Shown one piece after another: positions 25,058 through 34,476 of a stretch of DNA of 64,000 bases. How positions within the stretch are numbered: the first letter of the stretch is position 1; each line of letters starts with the position of its first letter. Source of the DNA: Fabrea salina (lineage: Eukaryota > Ciliophora > Heterotrichea > Heterotrichida > Fabreidae); the NCBI GenBank assembly GCA_022984795.1, contig JALIHJ010000020.1, forward strand, positions 1 through 64,000, in the 5' to 3' direction. Both the position numbers and the translations under genes were made by a program. The notes under the pieces are model-generated. The model had not been told where the DNA came from. It did no database searches and saw nothing but the letters and a program-made list of their open reading frames with translations.

Positions 25058-25981
25058 ATGTCCTCAGAAAACTTCGCTGAAGCTATATATATTTACAAAG
25101 AACAAAATTCAGACAGAATTCGAGAAAATGCACGCAAGATTGCCAGCGAAAAAGGAGACGAACTCAACTTCAAGGACTTCGGGATAATAGATATTATTCA
25201 CCCTTCGGGACACAAAGGCCTAGACCTGTTCCTTGAAAAGTATGAAGTTAAGCCTGAGCACCGAGTGTTTGATATAGGGTGTGGTGTAGGAGGAGTTTCC
25301 AGGTACCTTGCAGGGACTTTCGGCTGCAATGTACACGGTTTGGATTACTTGGATCATTACGTAGACGCTGCCAAAGAAATGACTGACTTAGCTAAGCTAG
25401 GTCATAAGTGCGAGTTCCACCAAGGAGACATCACCAATTATGGCATTCCAGACAACCACTTCGACTTAGCTTTGAGTATAGCTGTTTTCCTTTACATTCC
25501 TGGAACTGACGGGTTTAAGACCGTGTTTGATTCCTTGAAGCCAGGAGGCTTGTTTTACATCGAAGACTATATGCTCACTAAGCCTAAAGAGCATGTTTCC
25601 CAAGAAGACTTACAAAATGTGGACTACGTAAAGATGGAGGGGATCAGGGACAAGGGTCTGCTCTGCAAAGACCTAGAGTCTGTGGGCTTCGAGGTTGCAA
25701 GGTTCGAAGAGTACGGCAGAGAGTGGTCAGAGTACGCTTGGGATAGGTCTGAACGCTTGATCAAGCACTCGCTGGACCCTGCCCTTCCTGACCCTGACCC
25801 TGAAGAACTGCATACTTACGGAAGGTTGTTCCCCAAGATTCTGCGCCAACTAGACCATCTCAGCCCTCAAGAAATCAGAAGAAGGTGGCCAATCACCTCT
25901 GCAGAGCAAAACCCAGAAGAGCTGATCTACCAAAAGGAGCAATTCATGACAGTCATGAGAGTAGTGGCTAGAAAACCTTAA
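25058..25981 (+). CDS. SAM-dependent methyltransferase, phosphoethanolamine/sterol MT-like
   Basis: 307 residues, class I fold. Motif I is RVFDIGCGVGGVSRYLA (about residue 70), then the acidic loop GLDYLDHYV, and motif post-I/II around GDITNYGIP..DLALSIAVFLYI. The pattern of a small-molecule N-methyltransferase (phosphoethanolamine, sarcosine/dimethylglycine or sterol C-24 types) fits best. The substrate cannot be decided; a link to choline or betaine production is only a possibility. Confidence 0.8.
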   Translation: MSSENFAEAIYIYKEQNSDRIRENARKIASEKGDELNFKDFGIIDIIHPSGHKGLDLFLEKYEVKPEHRVFDIGCGVGGVSRYLAGTFGCNVHGLDYLDHYVDAAKEMTDLAKLGHKCEFHQGDITNYGIPDNHFDLALSIAVFLYIPGTDGFKTVFDSLKPGGLFYIEDYMLTKPKEHVSQEDLQNVDYVKMEGIRDKGLLCKDLESVGFEVARFEEYGREWSEYAWDRSERLIKHSLDPALPDPDPEELHTYGRLFPKILRQLDHLSPQEIRRRWPITSAEQNPEELIYQKEQFMTVMRVVARKP

Positions 25982-26069
25982 GCTCAATTAAAATTACTTA
26001 TTGCTTCTTCCAGTATATTATTAAATTGTACAGTATGATATTAATTAATTCAATATTGAAACTGAATAA

Positions 26070-29000
26070 ATGTCAGAAGTTCACCACAGAGTTGAATCTA
26101 GGGTTTTTTATTCGCAGTGCGATGACTTGAACTCGTTGCAAAAATTCCAGGGCAACTACATCAGCACTACTAAATACAATTCACTCACTTTCCTTCCAAT
26201 AAGTTTATTTGAGCAGTTCAAGCGAGTTGCCAACATCTACTTCCTCATCACAGCTGTTCTTCAGTCTATTCCAGAGATTTCTCCCCTACACCCCTTTTCA
26301 GCAATAGCTCCACTGCTGTTTGTGCTGGGAGTGAGTATGGCCAGAGAAGGCGTAGAAGACTACCTCCGCTACAGGTCTGACAAAGAAACCAATGCCACTC
26401 CCACCATGGCCTACAGGGAAGGCCACTTCAAGGAGGTCAAGTCTCAAGACGCTAGGGTAGGAGACTTGCTTTTGATTCGCAAGAACGAAAGTTTCCCCTG
26501 CGACATCATAATGCTTTCTAACTCCAACGAGAACGGAGTAGCATTCATCGAAACTTCTACTTTGGACGGAGAAAAGAACCTCAAACCTAGGCAGGCCTTT
26601 GGACCTACCTTAGGGTTGATGAATGAATCAAGCCCTATAAGGTTTTGTTCAAAAATTGAATGCGAACTCCCTAACTCAAAGATCTATGAGTTCAATGGAA
26701 CTCTTGAATACAAAGACAAAAAATACTCTGTAAACAAAAACAACATACTGCTGTGTGGAGCTTTTTTGCGGAACATAGACTGGGCAATAGGAGTAGTTGT
26801 CTACACTGGAAATGAAACCAAGTTAAGGCAGAACTTGATGTCCAGGAAGTTCAAACAAAGCAACATTGAGAGGAAAGTCAACTACTACATAGGCTACATC
26901 TTATTTATCCAGTTCATAATGTGCCTTTTGGGAGGAGTGGGGTCAGGAGTATGGACTTCAAATGAATGGGGAAGTCATCAGTATATGGGCTCAAAAGACT
27001 ATGAAGCTGGACTGCAGGGGTTTTTGACTTGCTTTACTTATTTCATACTTTTGAACACAATGCTTCCTATCTCGCTGATTGTAACAATTGAACTGGTTAA
27101 AGTAATCCAGGGATTCTTTATGATTAAAGACTTACAAATGTATAGTCACCTCAGAGACAGACCTTGCAAGGTGTCTTCTTTCAGTTTAAATGAAGAATTG
27201 GGAATGATCCAGCATATCTTCACTGACAAAACCGGAACTCTCACTCAAAACAAAATGCAGTTTAATTCCTGTACTATTGGTACTACATCTTACGAACTAG
27301 ATACTCACGAGATTCTATACCAGTTTTCAGGAATTGAGAATCCTCGAAATAGCTTTAGCAGAAAGATTGTAAGTTCAGATTCTACCAGTTCAACTGATCA
27401 AAATGGTAAAAACAAACAATCCGATTCCCTTCGCGACCTATTCTTCAAGTGCCTTTCATTATGTCACGAGTGCTTGGTGGAGAAGGAAGAGTCTGGGGCT
27501 AAGTACATTGGGCAGAGTCCCGACGAGATTGCTTTGGTTGACTATGCTAAGTCGGTTGGTTACCAGTTCCTCGACGTTAAGTCCGACATCCTCCAGCTTG
27601 CAGTGCCTTCGGGCTCTGTTTGCAAGTACCAGAAACTGTGCTTGTTTGAGTTCGACTCTGACCGCAAACGCAACTCAGTGGTGCTCAAGGACCTGCAGAC
27701 TAACCAGTACTTGATGTTCATCAAGGGTGCTGACAACGTGGTTTCGGAAGTGCTGAGTGACCACAACCCTGACTCGATAGTCTCGAGTGTCAACCAGAGT
27801 CTTTCGGACTACGCCAAAAGGGGACTGAGGACTCTGTTGGTAGGCTACAAGGTGTTCAGTGAAGAGGAGATTGCTAGGTTCAAAGCAGACTACCAGGAAG
27901 CTGGCTCAGCAATCCAGGACAGAGACTCCAGGGTCAAGGAAGTGGCTGACAAGTACGAAAGGGACATCTACTTACTGGGCTGCACAGCAGTGGAGGACTC
28001 ACTCCAGGACCAAGTGCCCACTGTCATCAACGACCTACTGTGTGCTGGACTGAAGGTGTGGATGCTCACTGGCGACAAACTCGAAACTGCCGAAAACATC
28101 AGCAGGACCTGCTCACTAGTCAAGGACACCTTCTTCGTGGAGACCTGTCCTGCCCTCAGTCTGCAGGAGTGCCACCAGCGCTTCAGGGAGATCGACAAGA
28201 ACTTCCAAACCGCCAAAACCCGGGACCTAGCTCTGATCGTTTCGGGAGAGTCTCTGGAGTACGTGCTGTACGACTCCAAGAACCCCGAAAAAGTAGTTAA
28301 GTACCCCGACATCTCCCAAAGCCAAGACTCCCGCCAACTAGCCCAAAACATCCGAGAAACCTTCTTGAAGTGGGCTTCGCAGTGCAAAGCCGTGACCTGC
28401 TGCAGAGTAACTCCAGGCCAGAAAAGAGAAGTAGTCAAACTCATGAAAGACCACTCAGGCTGCACCTCACTCTCCATCGGAGACGGAGCCAACGACGTGT
28501 CCATGATTCTGGAAGCTCACGTAGGAGTGGGACTCTACGGCGAAGAAGGAATGCAGGCTGTGCAAGCCGGCGACTACGCTGTGGGGGAGTTCAAGTTCCT
28601 CTGGAACCTGTTGCTTGTCCACGGCAGGTTCAACTACATACGCCAAAGCGAAATGATCATGTACTTCTTCTACAAAAACTTAGTCTTCACCATGCCCCAG
28701 TTCTTCTTCATGTTCTACTCCGCCTTCAGTGGTCAGACTGTTTATGATGATTGGTACATCACTTTTTATAACATGGTGTTTACAGCCCTACCTTTGATGA
28801 TTAGAGCTATATTTGAAAAAGATATTCCACTTCCAAGAGACATAAATCCTTCTATGAAAAGGCAAGAAAACATGGGTGAATTCATGGAAAGGTTTCCCCA
28901 AACCTACGAAGTAGGAAGAGAAAACCAAATATTTACCAAGATCAATTTTGCATGCTGGATGTTTGTAGGTGTTTTTCACTCAGTTTTGGTGTTTTTTATT

Positions 29001-29423
29001 CCTTTATACTCAGCAGACGAAGGAGTTTTGAACGGAGACGGGGAAACCCATAACTTGTGGACATTTTCAATAACATCTTTTTCTTGTGTGATCCTAGTAG
29101 TGAATCTAAAACTAGTATTTCACACAAAACTATGGAACTACTTTTACTTGATTTCTATAGTTTTTCTGAGTGTGATTTTATACTTTGCTTTTTTGCCAAT
29201 CTACGACGGAATGACTTCTACTGAAGCCCACGGCGCATTCCCAGTGTTGGTGTCTTCTAGTTACTTCTACTTCAATATGCTGCTGAGTGTGGTGTTTTTG
29301 CTTTTGTTCGACGGAGGTTATCGCCTTTGCATGATGAATCTTAAACCTACTCAAAGCGAAGTTTTGACTAGAATGCTCCAAGAAAAAGCTGATAACAACT
29401 ATAAACCTAGGGTAAAGGAGTAA
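26070..29423 (+). CDS. P4-type phospholipid flippase ATPase, tandem copy 1
   Basis: 1,117 residues. The catalytic DKTGTLTQNKM, KGAD, TGDKLETA and GDGANDVSMI motifs are all present, with about ten membrane spans. The N-terminal FKRVANIYFL region is typical of P4-ATPases. The actuator loop reads LDGEKNLK where most P4 enzymes have DGET. These enzymes move aminophospholipids to the cytosolic leaflet, usually with a CDC50 partner (none in this window). It shares long, almost identical tracts with copy 2, while the variable loop after the DKTGT region and both C-terminal membrane halves differ. Confidence 0.95.
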   Translation: MSEVHHRVESRVFYSQCDDLNSLQKFQGNYISTTKYNSLTFLPISLFEQFKRVANIYFLITAVLQSIPEISPLHPFSAIAPLLFVLGVSMAREGVEDYLRYRSDKETNATPTMAYREGHFKEVKSQDARVGDLLLIRKNESFPCDIIMLSNSNENGVAFIETSTLDGEKNLKPRQAFGPTLGLMNESSPIRFCSKIECELPNSKIYEFNGTLEYKDKKYSVNKNNILLCGAFLRNIDWAIGVVVYTGNETKLRQNLMSRKFKQSNIERKVNYYIGYILFIQFIMCLLGGVGSGVWTSNEWGSHQYMGSKDYEAGLQGFLTCFTYFILLNTMLPISLIVTIELVKVIQGFFMIKDLQMYSHLRDRPCKVSSFSLNEELGMIQHIFTDKTGTLTQNKMQFNSCTIGTTSYELDTHEILYQFSGIENPRNSFSRKIVSSDSTSSTDQNGKNKQSDSLRDLFFKCLSLCHECLVEKEESGAKYIGQSPDEIALVDYAKSVGYQFLDVKSDILQLAVPSGSVCKYQKLCLFEFDSDRKRNSVVLKDLQTNQYLMFIKGADNVVSEVLSDHNPDSIVSSVNQSLSDYAKRGLRTLLVGYKVFSEEEIARFKADYQEAGSAIQDRDSRVKEVADKYERDIYLLGCTAVEDSLQDQVPTVINDLLCAGLKVWMLTGDKLETAENISRTCSLVKDTFFVETCPALSLQECHQRFREIDKNFQTAKTRDLALIVSGESLEYVLYDSKNPEKVVKYPDISQSQDSRQLAQNIRETFLKWASQCKAVTCCRVTPGQKREVVKLMKDHSGCTSLSIGDGANDVSMILEAHVGVGLYGEEGMQAVQAGDYAVGEFKFLWNLLLVHGRFNYIRQSEMIMYFFYKNLVFTMPQFFFMFYSAFSGQTVYDDWYITFYNMVFTALPLMIRAIFEKDIPLPRDINPSMKRQENMGEFMERFPQTYEVGRENQIFTKINFACWMFVGVFHSVLVFFIPLYSADEGVLNGDGETHNLWTFSITSFSCVILVVNLKLVFHTKLWNYFYLISIVFLSVILYFAFLPIYDGMTSTEAHGAFPVLVSSSYFYFNMLLSVVFLLLFDGGYRLCMMNLKPTQSEVLTRMLQEKADNNYKPRVKE
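27433..28756. repeat. Conversion tract in P4-ATPase copy 1
   Basis: About 1,324 bp matching 30859-32182 with only a few substitutions noted by eye, at a constant offset of 3,426 bp. It encodes the nucleotide-binding and hinge regions and is more GC-rich than the flanking divergent parts. Shorter near-identical tracts occur upstream, around 26300-26610, 26740-26915 and 27150-27270. Confidence 0.88.
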
Positions 29424-29465
29424 TCATTTCGTCAGTTTCTGTTTGTTTGAATCAGTAACTAATAA

Positions 29466-32400
29466 ATGTCAACTGTAAATTCCGCAGAAGAAAAGCGTAT
29501 CTTCTATTCCCAATGCCAAGAGTTGAACTCTCTGCAGAACTTTCAAACCAACTACGTAAGTACTACTAAATATAACCTACTCACTTTTCTTCCTGTGAGT
29601 TTGTTTGAACAGTTCAAGCGAGTTGCCAACATCTACTTCCTTATGATCGCAGTGCTCCAGTCTATTCCTGAAATATCGCCTTTGATGCCTTACACAGCAA
29701 TAGCTCCACTGCTGTTTGTGCTGGGAGTGAGTATGGCCAGAGAAGGCGTAGAAGACTACCTCCGCTACAGGTCTGACAAAGAAACCAATGCCACTCCCAC
29801 CATGGCCTACAGAGAAGGCCACTTCAAGGAGGTCAAGTCTCAAGACGCTAGGGTAGGAGACTTGCTTTTGATTCGCAAGAACGAAAGTTTCCCCTGCGAC
29901 ATCATAATGCTTTCTAACTCCAACGAGAACGGAGTGGCATTCATCGAAACTTCTACTTTGGACGGAGAAAAGAACCTCAAACCTAGGCAGGCCTTTGGAC
30001 CTACACTTGATGAACTGAAGAATCACAACAAGATTAGACTGTTTTGCGAAATAAAATCCGAAATCCCTAATCCTCGGATCTACCAATTTAACGGTTCAAT
30101 AGATTACAGAGGAACAAGCTTCCCACTAGACAAAAACAACATACTGCTGTGTGGAGCTTTTTTGCGGAACACAGACTGGGCAATAGGAGTAGTTGTCTAC
30201 ACTGGAAATGAAACCAAGTTAAGGCAGAACTTGATGTCCAGGAAGTTCAAACAAAGCAACATTGAGAGGAAAGTCAACTACTACATAGGCTACATCTTAT
30301 TTATCCAGTTCATAATGTGTCTACTTGGCGCAGTGGGTGCTACTTTTTGGACAAATTTAAACTGGGAAAGCCATAGATACTTGGGGGACCAAGAAAACAG
30401 CAGTGGCTTGCAAGGGTTTTTGACTTACTTCACTTACTTGTTGTTGCTGAACACAATGCTTCCTATCTCACTGATCATATCTTTGGAAATGATCAAACTA
30501 ATTCAAGGCCTATTTATGCAGAAGGACCTAGACTTATACAGCCAAGTCAGAGACAGACCTTGCAAGGTGTCTTCTTTCAGTCTAAATGAAGAATTGGGAA
30601 TGATCCAGCATATCTTCACTGACAAAACCGGAACTCTCACTCAAAACAAAATGCAGTTTAATTCGTGCACTGTTGGAAAGTTTGAATTAAATAGAAATGA
30701 CTCTGATCCTTTCGAAAATAAGTTAAAGAACTTAGATGTTTCTTTCCAGGAATCGGAAAGTCTGAATTCTTTGTTTGCTGAACAGATACAAAAGTCTTAT
30801 GGAAATAATGACACCCAGGTGTCTGACCAGATCAATAGTAATATATACCTTGAAATCTGCGACCTATTCTTCAAGTGCCTGTCATTATGTCACGAGTGCT
30901 TGGTGGAGAAGGAAGAGTCTGGGGCTAAGTACATCGGGCAGAGTCCCGACGAGATTGCTTTGGTTGACTATGCTAAGTCGGTTGGTTACCAGTTCCTCGA
31001 CGTTAAGTCCGACATCCTCCAGCTTGCAGTGCCTTCGGGCTCTGTTTGCAAGTACCAGAAACTGTGCTTGTTTGAGTTCGACTCTGACCGCAAACGCAAC
31101 TCAGTGGTGCTCAAGGACCTGCAGACTAACCAGTACTTGATGTTCATCAAGGGTGCTGACAACGTGGTTTCGGAAGTGCTGAGTGACCACAACCCTGACT
31201 CGATAGTCTCGAGTGTCAACCAGAGTCTTTCGGACTACGCCAAAAGGGGACTGAGGACTCTGTTGGTAGGCTACAAGGTGTTCAGTGAAGAGGAGATTGC
31301 TAGGTTCAAAGCAGACTACCAGGAAGCTGCCTCAGCAATCCAGGACAGAGACTCCAGGGTCAAGGAAGTGGCTGACAAGTACGAAAGGGACATCTACTTA
31401 CTGGGCTGCACAGCAGTGGAGGACTCACTCCAGGACCAAGTGCCCACTGTCATCAACGACCTACTGTGTGCTGGACTGAAGGTGTGGATGCTCACTGGCG
31501 ACAAACTCGAAACTGCCGAAAACATCAGCAGGACCTGCTCACTAGTCAAGGACACCTTCTTCGTGGAGACCTGTCCTGCCCTCAGTCTGCAGGAGTGCCA
31601 CCAGCGCTTCAGGGAGATCGACAAGAACTTCCAAACCGCCAAAACCCGGGACCTAGCTCTGATCGTTTCGGGAGAGTCTCTGGAGTACGTGCTGTACGAC
31701 TCCAAGAACCCCGAAAAAGTAGTTAAGTACCCCGACATCTCCCAAAGCCAAGACTCCCGCCAACTAGCCCAAAACATCCGAGAAACCTTCTTGAAGTGGG
31801 CTTCGCAGTGCAAAGCCGTGACCTGCTGCAGAGTAACTCCAGGCCAGAAAAGAGAAGTAGTCAAACTCATGAAAGACCACTCAGGCTGCACCTCACTCTC
31901 CATCGGAGACGGAGCCAACGACGTGTCCATGATTCTGGAAGCTCACGTAGGAGTGGGACTCTACGGCGAAGAAGGAATGCAGGCTGTGCAAGCCGGCGAC
32001 TACGCTGTGGGGGAGTTCAAGTTCCTCTGGAACCTGTTGCTTGTCCACGGCAGGTTCAACTACATACGCCAAAGCGAAATGATCATGTACTTCTTCTACA
32101 AAAACTTAGTCTTCACCATGCCCCAGTTCTTCTTCATGTTCTACTCCGCCTTCAGTGGTCAGACTGTTTATGATGATTGGTATATATCCTGCTACAATAT
32201 GATTTTTACAGCACTGCCACTAATGATCAGAGCTGTGTTTGAAAAGGACATCAACATACCTAAAATAAGAGAAAATTCTTTGCAAGAAATATCTAACCGT
32301 ACTTTTGACGAACTCAGCCCAAGCCAACTGGTGATTAAGCTTCTGCCAAAAGTGTATGAAGTAGGAAAAGAAAACCAGATATTTACCAAAGAGAATCTGG

Positions 32401-32897
32401 GATTTTGGTTGTTTTCAGGGTTCTTCCACGCAATGCTGGTGTTTTTCATCCCCTTCTTTGGAGCAGATTTAGGAATAATGAACTCAGATGGACATACTCA
32501 CGACTTATGGAGTTTTTCAATAACATCTTTTACAGCAGTGGTTTTTGTAGTAAACGTGAAGTTAGTTTTTTACACTCACTTGTGGAACGGTTTTCACCTA
32601 GCATCGATTCTGCTGTCTAGTCTTTTGGCATACTTTATTTTTATAGTGATTTATGACACCGTAACTACTACTGCTAGCTACTCCACCGTGGGGCACCTAC
32701 TAGACAGTTCTTACTTTTACGTGTGTGTGATTTTGATAGTGGGAATTGTGGTAGTGAATGACGGAACACTCAGACTAGCCAAGTTAGTGTTCTTTCCCAG
32801 CAAAAGCGACGTGTTGTCTCGTTTCTCAATAAACATTAAAAAAAAGGACAGAAACACTGGAAGCATCTATAAAAACGTACCACAGTTAAGCCACTGA
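29466..32897 (+). CDS. P4-type phospholipid flippase ATPase, tandem copy 2
   Basis: 1,143 residues, same architecture and motifs as copy 1, 42 bp downstream on the same strand. The insert after the phosphorylation site is about 26 residues longer and unrelated in sequence (begins KFELNRND). The last 240 residues (membrane spans 7-10) are clearly diverged. The DGEK variant of the actuator motif is shared. The stop is TGA, with a TAA one codon on. The pattern suggests specialised lipid or partner selection at the C-terminal membrane half with a common ATPase core, an inference. Confidence 0.95.
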   Translation: MSTVNSAEEKRIFYSQCQELNSLQNFQTNYVSTTKYNLLTFLPVSLFEQFKRVANIYFLMIAVLQSIPEISPLMPYTAIAPLLFVLGVSMAREGVEDYLRYRSDKETNATPTMAYREGHFKEVKSQDARVGDLLLIRKNESFPCDIIMLSNSNENGVAFIETSTLDGEKNLKPRQAFGPTLDELKNHNKIRLFCEIKSEIPNPRIYQFNGSIDYRGTSFPLDKNNILLCGAFLRNTDWAIGVVVYTGNETKLRQNLMSRKFKQSNIERKVNYYIGYILFIQFIMCLLGAVGATFWTNLNWESHRYLGDQENSSGLQGFLTYFTYLLLLNTMLPISLIISLEMIKLIQGLFMQKDLDLYSQVRDRPCKVSSFSLNEELGMIQHIFTDKTGTLTQNKMQFNSCTVGKFELNRNDSDPFENKLKNLDVSFQESESLNSLFAEQIQKSYGNNDTQVSDQINSNIYLEICDLFFKCLSLCHECLVEKEESGAKYIGQSPDEIALVDYAKSVGYQFLDVKSDILQLAVPSGSVCKYQKLCLFEFDSDRKRNSVVLKDLQTNQYLMFIKGADNVVSEVLSDHNPDSIVSSVNQSLSDYAKRGLRTLLVGYKVFSEEEIARFKADYQEAASAIQDRDSRVKEVADKYERDIYLLGCTAVEDSLQDQVPTVINDLLCAGLKVWMLTGDKLETAENISRTCSLVKDTFFVETCPALSLQECHQRFREIDKNFQTAKTRDLALIVSGESLEYVLYDSKNPEKVVKYPDISQSQDSRQLAQNIRETFLKWASQCKAVTCCRVTPGQKREVVKLMKDHSGCTSLSIGDGANDVSMILEAHVGVGLYGEEGMQAVQAGDYAVGEFKFLWNLLLVHGRFNYIRQSEMIMYFFYKNLVFTMPQFFFMFYSAFSGQTVYDDWYISCYNMIFTALPLMIRAVFEKDINIPKIRENSLQEISNRTFDELSPSQLVIKLLPKVYEVGKENQIFTKENLGFWLFSGFFHAMLVFFIPFFGADLGIMNSDGHTHDLWSFSITSFTAVVFVVNVKLVFYTHLWNGFHLASILLSSLLAYFIFIVIYDTVTTTASYSTVGHLLDSSYFYVCVILIVGIVVVNDGTLRLAKLVFFPSKSDVLSRFSINIKKKDRNTGSIYKNVPQLSH
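30859..32182. repeat. Conversion tract in P4-ATPase copy 2
   Basis: Partner of 27433-28756. One non-synonymous difference is visible (Gly to Ala in the EAGSAIQ/EAASAIQ segment); the other differences seen are silent. Confidence 0.88.
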
Positions 32898-32915
32898 GGT
32901 TAATAAGTAATTACA

Positions 32916-33377
32916 ATGGGAGCTAGTTGTTCTAAGTCGAAAAAGAAACCTTCAAAACAAATGTTTACTACTAACGAAAGACAGAGTTTGGATAAGCTGA
33001 GCCTCACAATGCTGAGGGCGGCTTATTCTTCAGACATTCAAAAAGTTTGCACTCTTTTAGAAGAAGGTTTTCCAGTGAACAGAGCTTTAGGTCCTTCAGG
33101 TTTCACACTTGCACACTTGGCAGCCCAAACAGCGGACTTGGACTTGCTAAAGGTTTGTTTGAAGTACTCAGCAGACTTAGATGTCCAGGAGCTTGGAGAA
33201 GGCTTAACGCCTTTGATGGTGGCTGCAGTCACAGGTGGTTTAAAAGTGGTAGAAACTCTTTTGCGGAACGGAGCTACTTTGCACGTAAAGGACTTTTACG
33301 GGAGGACTTCTTACGACTTAGCTTTGAAGTACAGAAACCATAAAGTAAGTGAGTTGTTGGGCTCACTTGAGTGTTAA
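32916..33377 (+). CDS. Small ankyrin-repeat protein, probable N-myristoylation
   Basis: 153 residues. MGASCSKSKKK is a myristoylation plus palmitoylation/basic signal. Three to four ankyrin repeats follow (SGFTLAHLAAQTADLDLLK, GLTPLMVAAVTGGLKVVE, YGRTSYDLALKYRNHKV). A membrane-tethered adaptor is likely. It begins 18 bp after the second flippase gene on the same strand. Confidence 0.85.
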   Translation: MGASCSKSKKKPSKQMFTTNERQSLDKLSLTMLRAAYSSDIQKVCTLLEEGFPVNRALGPSGFTLAHLAAQTADLDLLKVCLKYSADLDVQELGEGLTPLMVAAVTGGLKVVETLLRNGATLHVKDFYGRTSYDLALKYRNHKVSELLGSLEC

Positions 33378-33406
33378 ACGTTAGACTTAATAGGCATATT
33401 CTGAAA

Positions 33407-34462
33407 ATGGAAACTATTTGCTTTGATGCAGACTTCACTTTGGTTAAGTATCATCTCAGGAACTTCATCAAACTCAACTACGAAAAGATTCTGTCCAACC
33501 TTGTGGAACTCAACTACTCAGAAGAGCTATTCGAGCACTTTGCTTTGGAAGAACCTGAGAAGTACTTTGTTTCTGGATTAATAGCTGACATGCAAACAGG
33601 GTACCTTCTGAAACTCTCTAAAGGTAACTTTATTTTAAAGGCTTTTTATGGGTTCGAAGAAGTTGCTCCAGAAGTTCTAGAACGAATTTATGGAAGCCCT
33701 CCTAAGTTCCAAGTTAAGGAAGTAGTTCCTTACTACCAAGAGAACCACTGCTGGTTGTTCCTGACTAACTTTTCTTTAGGAACAGGGCTCGTGTTTAGGG
33801 TGGGTGTGGAACGGATTCGCCAAGGCATACTTTCGAAGTCATTCAGCGAACTAGCAACTGACATCAAAAAGGCTATACAGATGAACTTTGACAACTCAAA
33901 TGAAGGGTTCTTTGCTAAAGTCGGGAAAAACCCAGAAGATTACATTGTTTCCCAGCCTGAACTAAGGCAACTCCTAGAAAGACTGAGTGAAACAGGCAAA
34001 AAACTAGTTTTAGTTACTAATTCTCCTGTGTCCTACACTGAGCTGATTATGGAGTTTACTTTAGGCTCAAACTGGATGGACCTTTTTGACACTGTTTTGG
34101 CCAGTGCACAAAAGCCCCAGTTCTTTAAGGAGTCTTCTGCAGAAGTCATGAAGGGCGAAAAGAACCACTTGGACTGGAGTCAAGTAGTGTTTGTAGGCGA
34201 CCATTACGTAGGAGACGTGTACGCTGCCAAAATGTCCTACGCCAAAGTAGGGTGTGTGTTTGAAGAAGCTCAACGAGAACTAGGAGTGCAAGGCGTTTTG
34301 TCTAAAGCTTTAAAGAGCCAAAGTGGGGGTGAGTACCACGGCCAGTGGGGAAGTGTAATAGGGGCAGAAGGCGAAGGGTTTTGGTGGGAGTGGGTGTGCA
34401 GGTACTCGGACTTTATCAGCACCGACGTGGAAGGAATCATTAACTACTTAATTGCTAATTGA
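33407..34462 (+). CDS. HAD-family 5'-nucleotidase domain protein (NT5DC type)
   Basis: 351 residues from METICFDADFTLVKY; an earlier in-frame ATG would overlap the ankyrin gene. The HAD nucleophile motif is DADFTLV (DxDxT/V), the second motif is LVTNSP (about residue 205), and FVGDHYVGDVYAAK carries the acidic metal ligands. The overall plan matches the NT5C2/NT5DC group of cytosolic purine 5'-nucleotidase-like proteins. Substrate unproven. Confidence 0.85.
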   Translation: METICFDADFTLVKYHLRNFIKLNYEKILSNLVELNYSEELFEHFALEEPEKYFVSGLIADMQTGYLLKLSKGNFILKAFYGFEEVAPEVLERIYGSPPKFQVKEVVPYYQENHCWLFLTNFSLGTGLVFRVGVERIRQGILSKSFSELATDIKKAIQMNFDNSNEGFFAKVGKNPEDYIVSQPELRQLLERLSETGKKLVLVTNSPVSYTELIMEFTLGSNWMDLFDTVLASAQKPQFFKESSAEVMKGEKNHLDWSQVVFVGDHYVGDVYAAKMSYAKVGCVFEEAQRELGVQGVLSKALKSQSGGEYHGQWGSVIGAEGEGFWWEWVCRYSDFISTDVEGIINYLIAN

Positions 34463-34476
34463 TACTCATTTAGAGT

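Noticed and set aside
27968-28504. 178-codon minus-strand frames inside both flippase genes
   Set aside because: Identical in both copies only because the sense tract is converted; antisense shadows.
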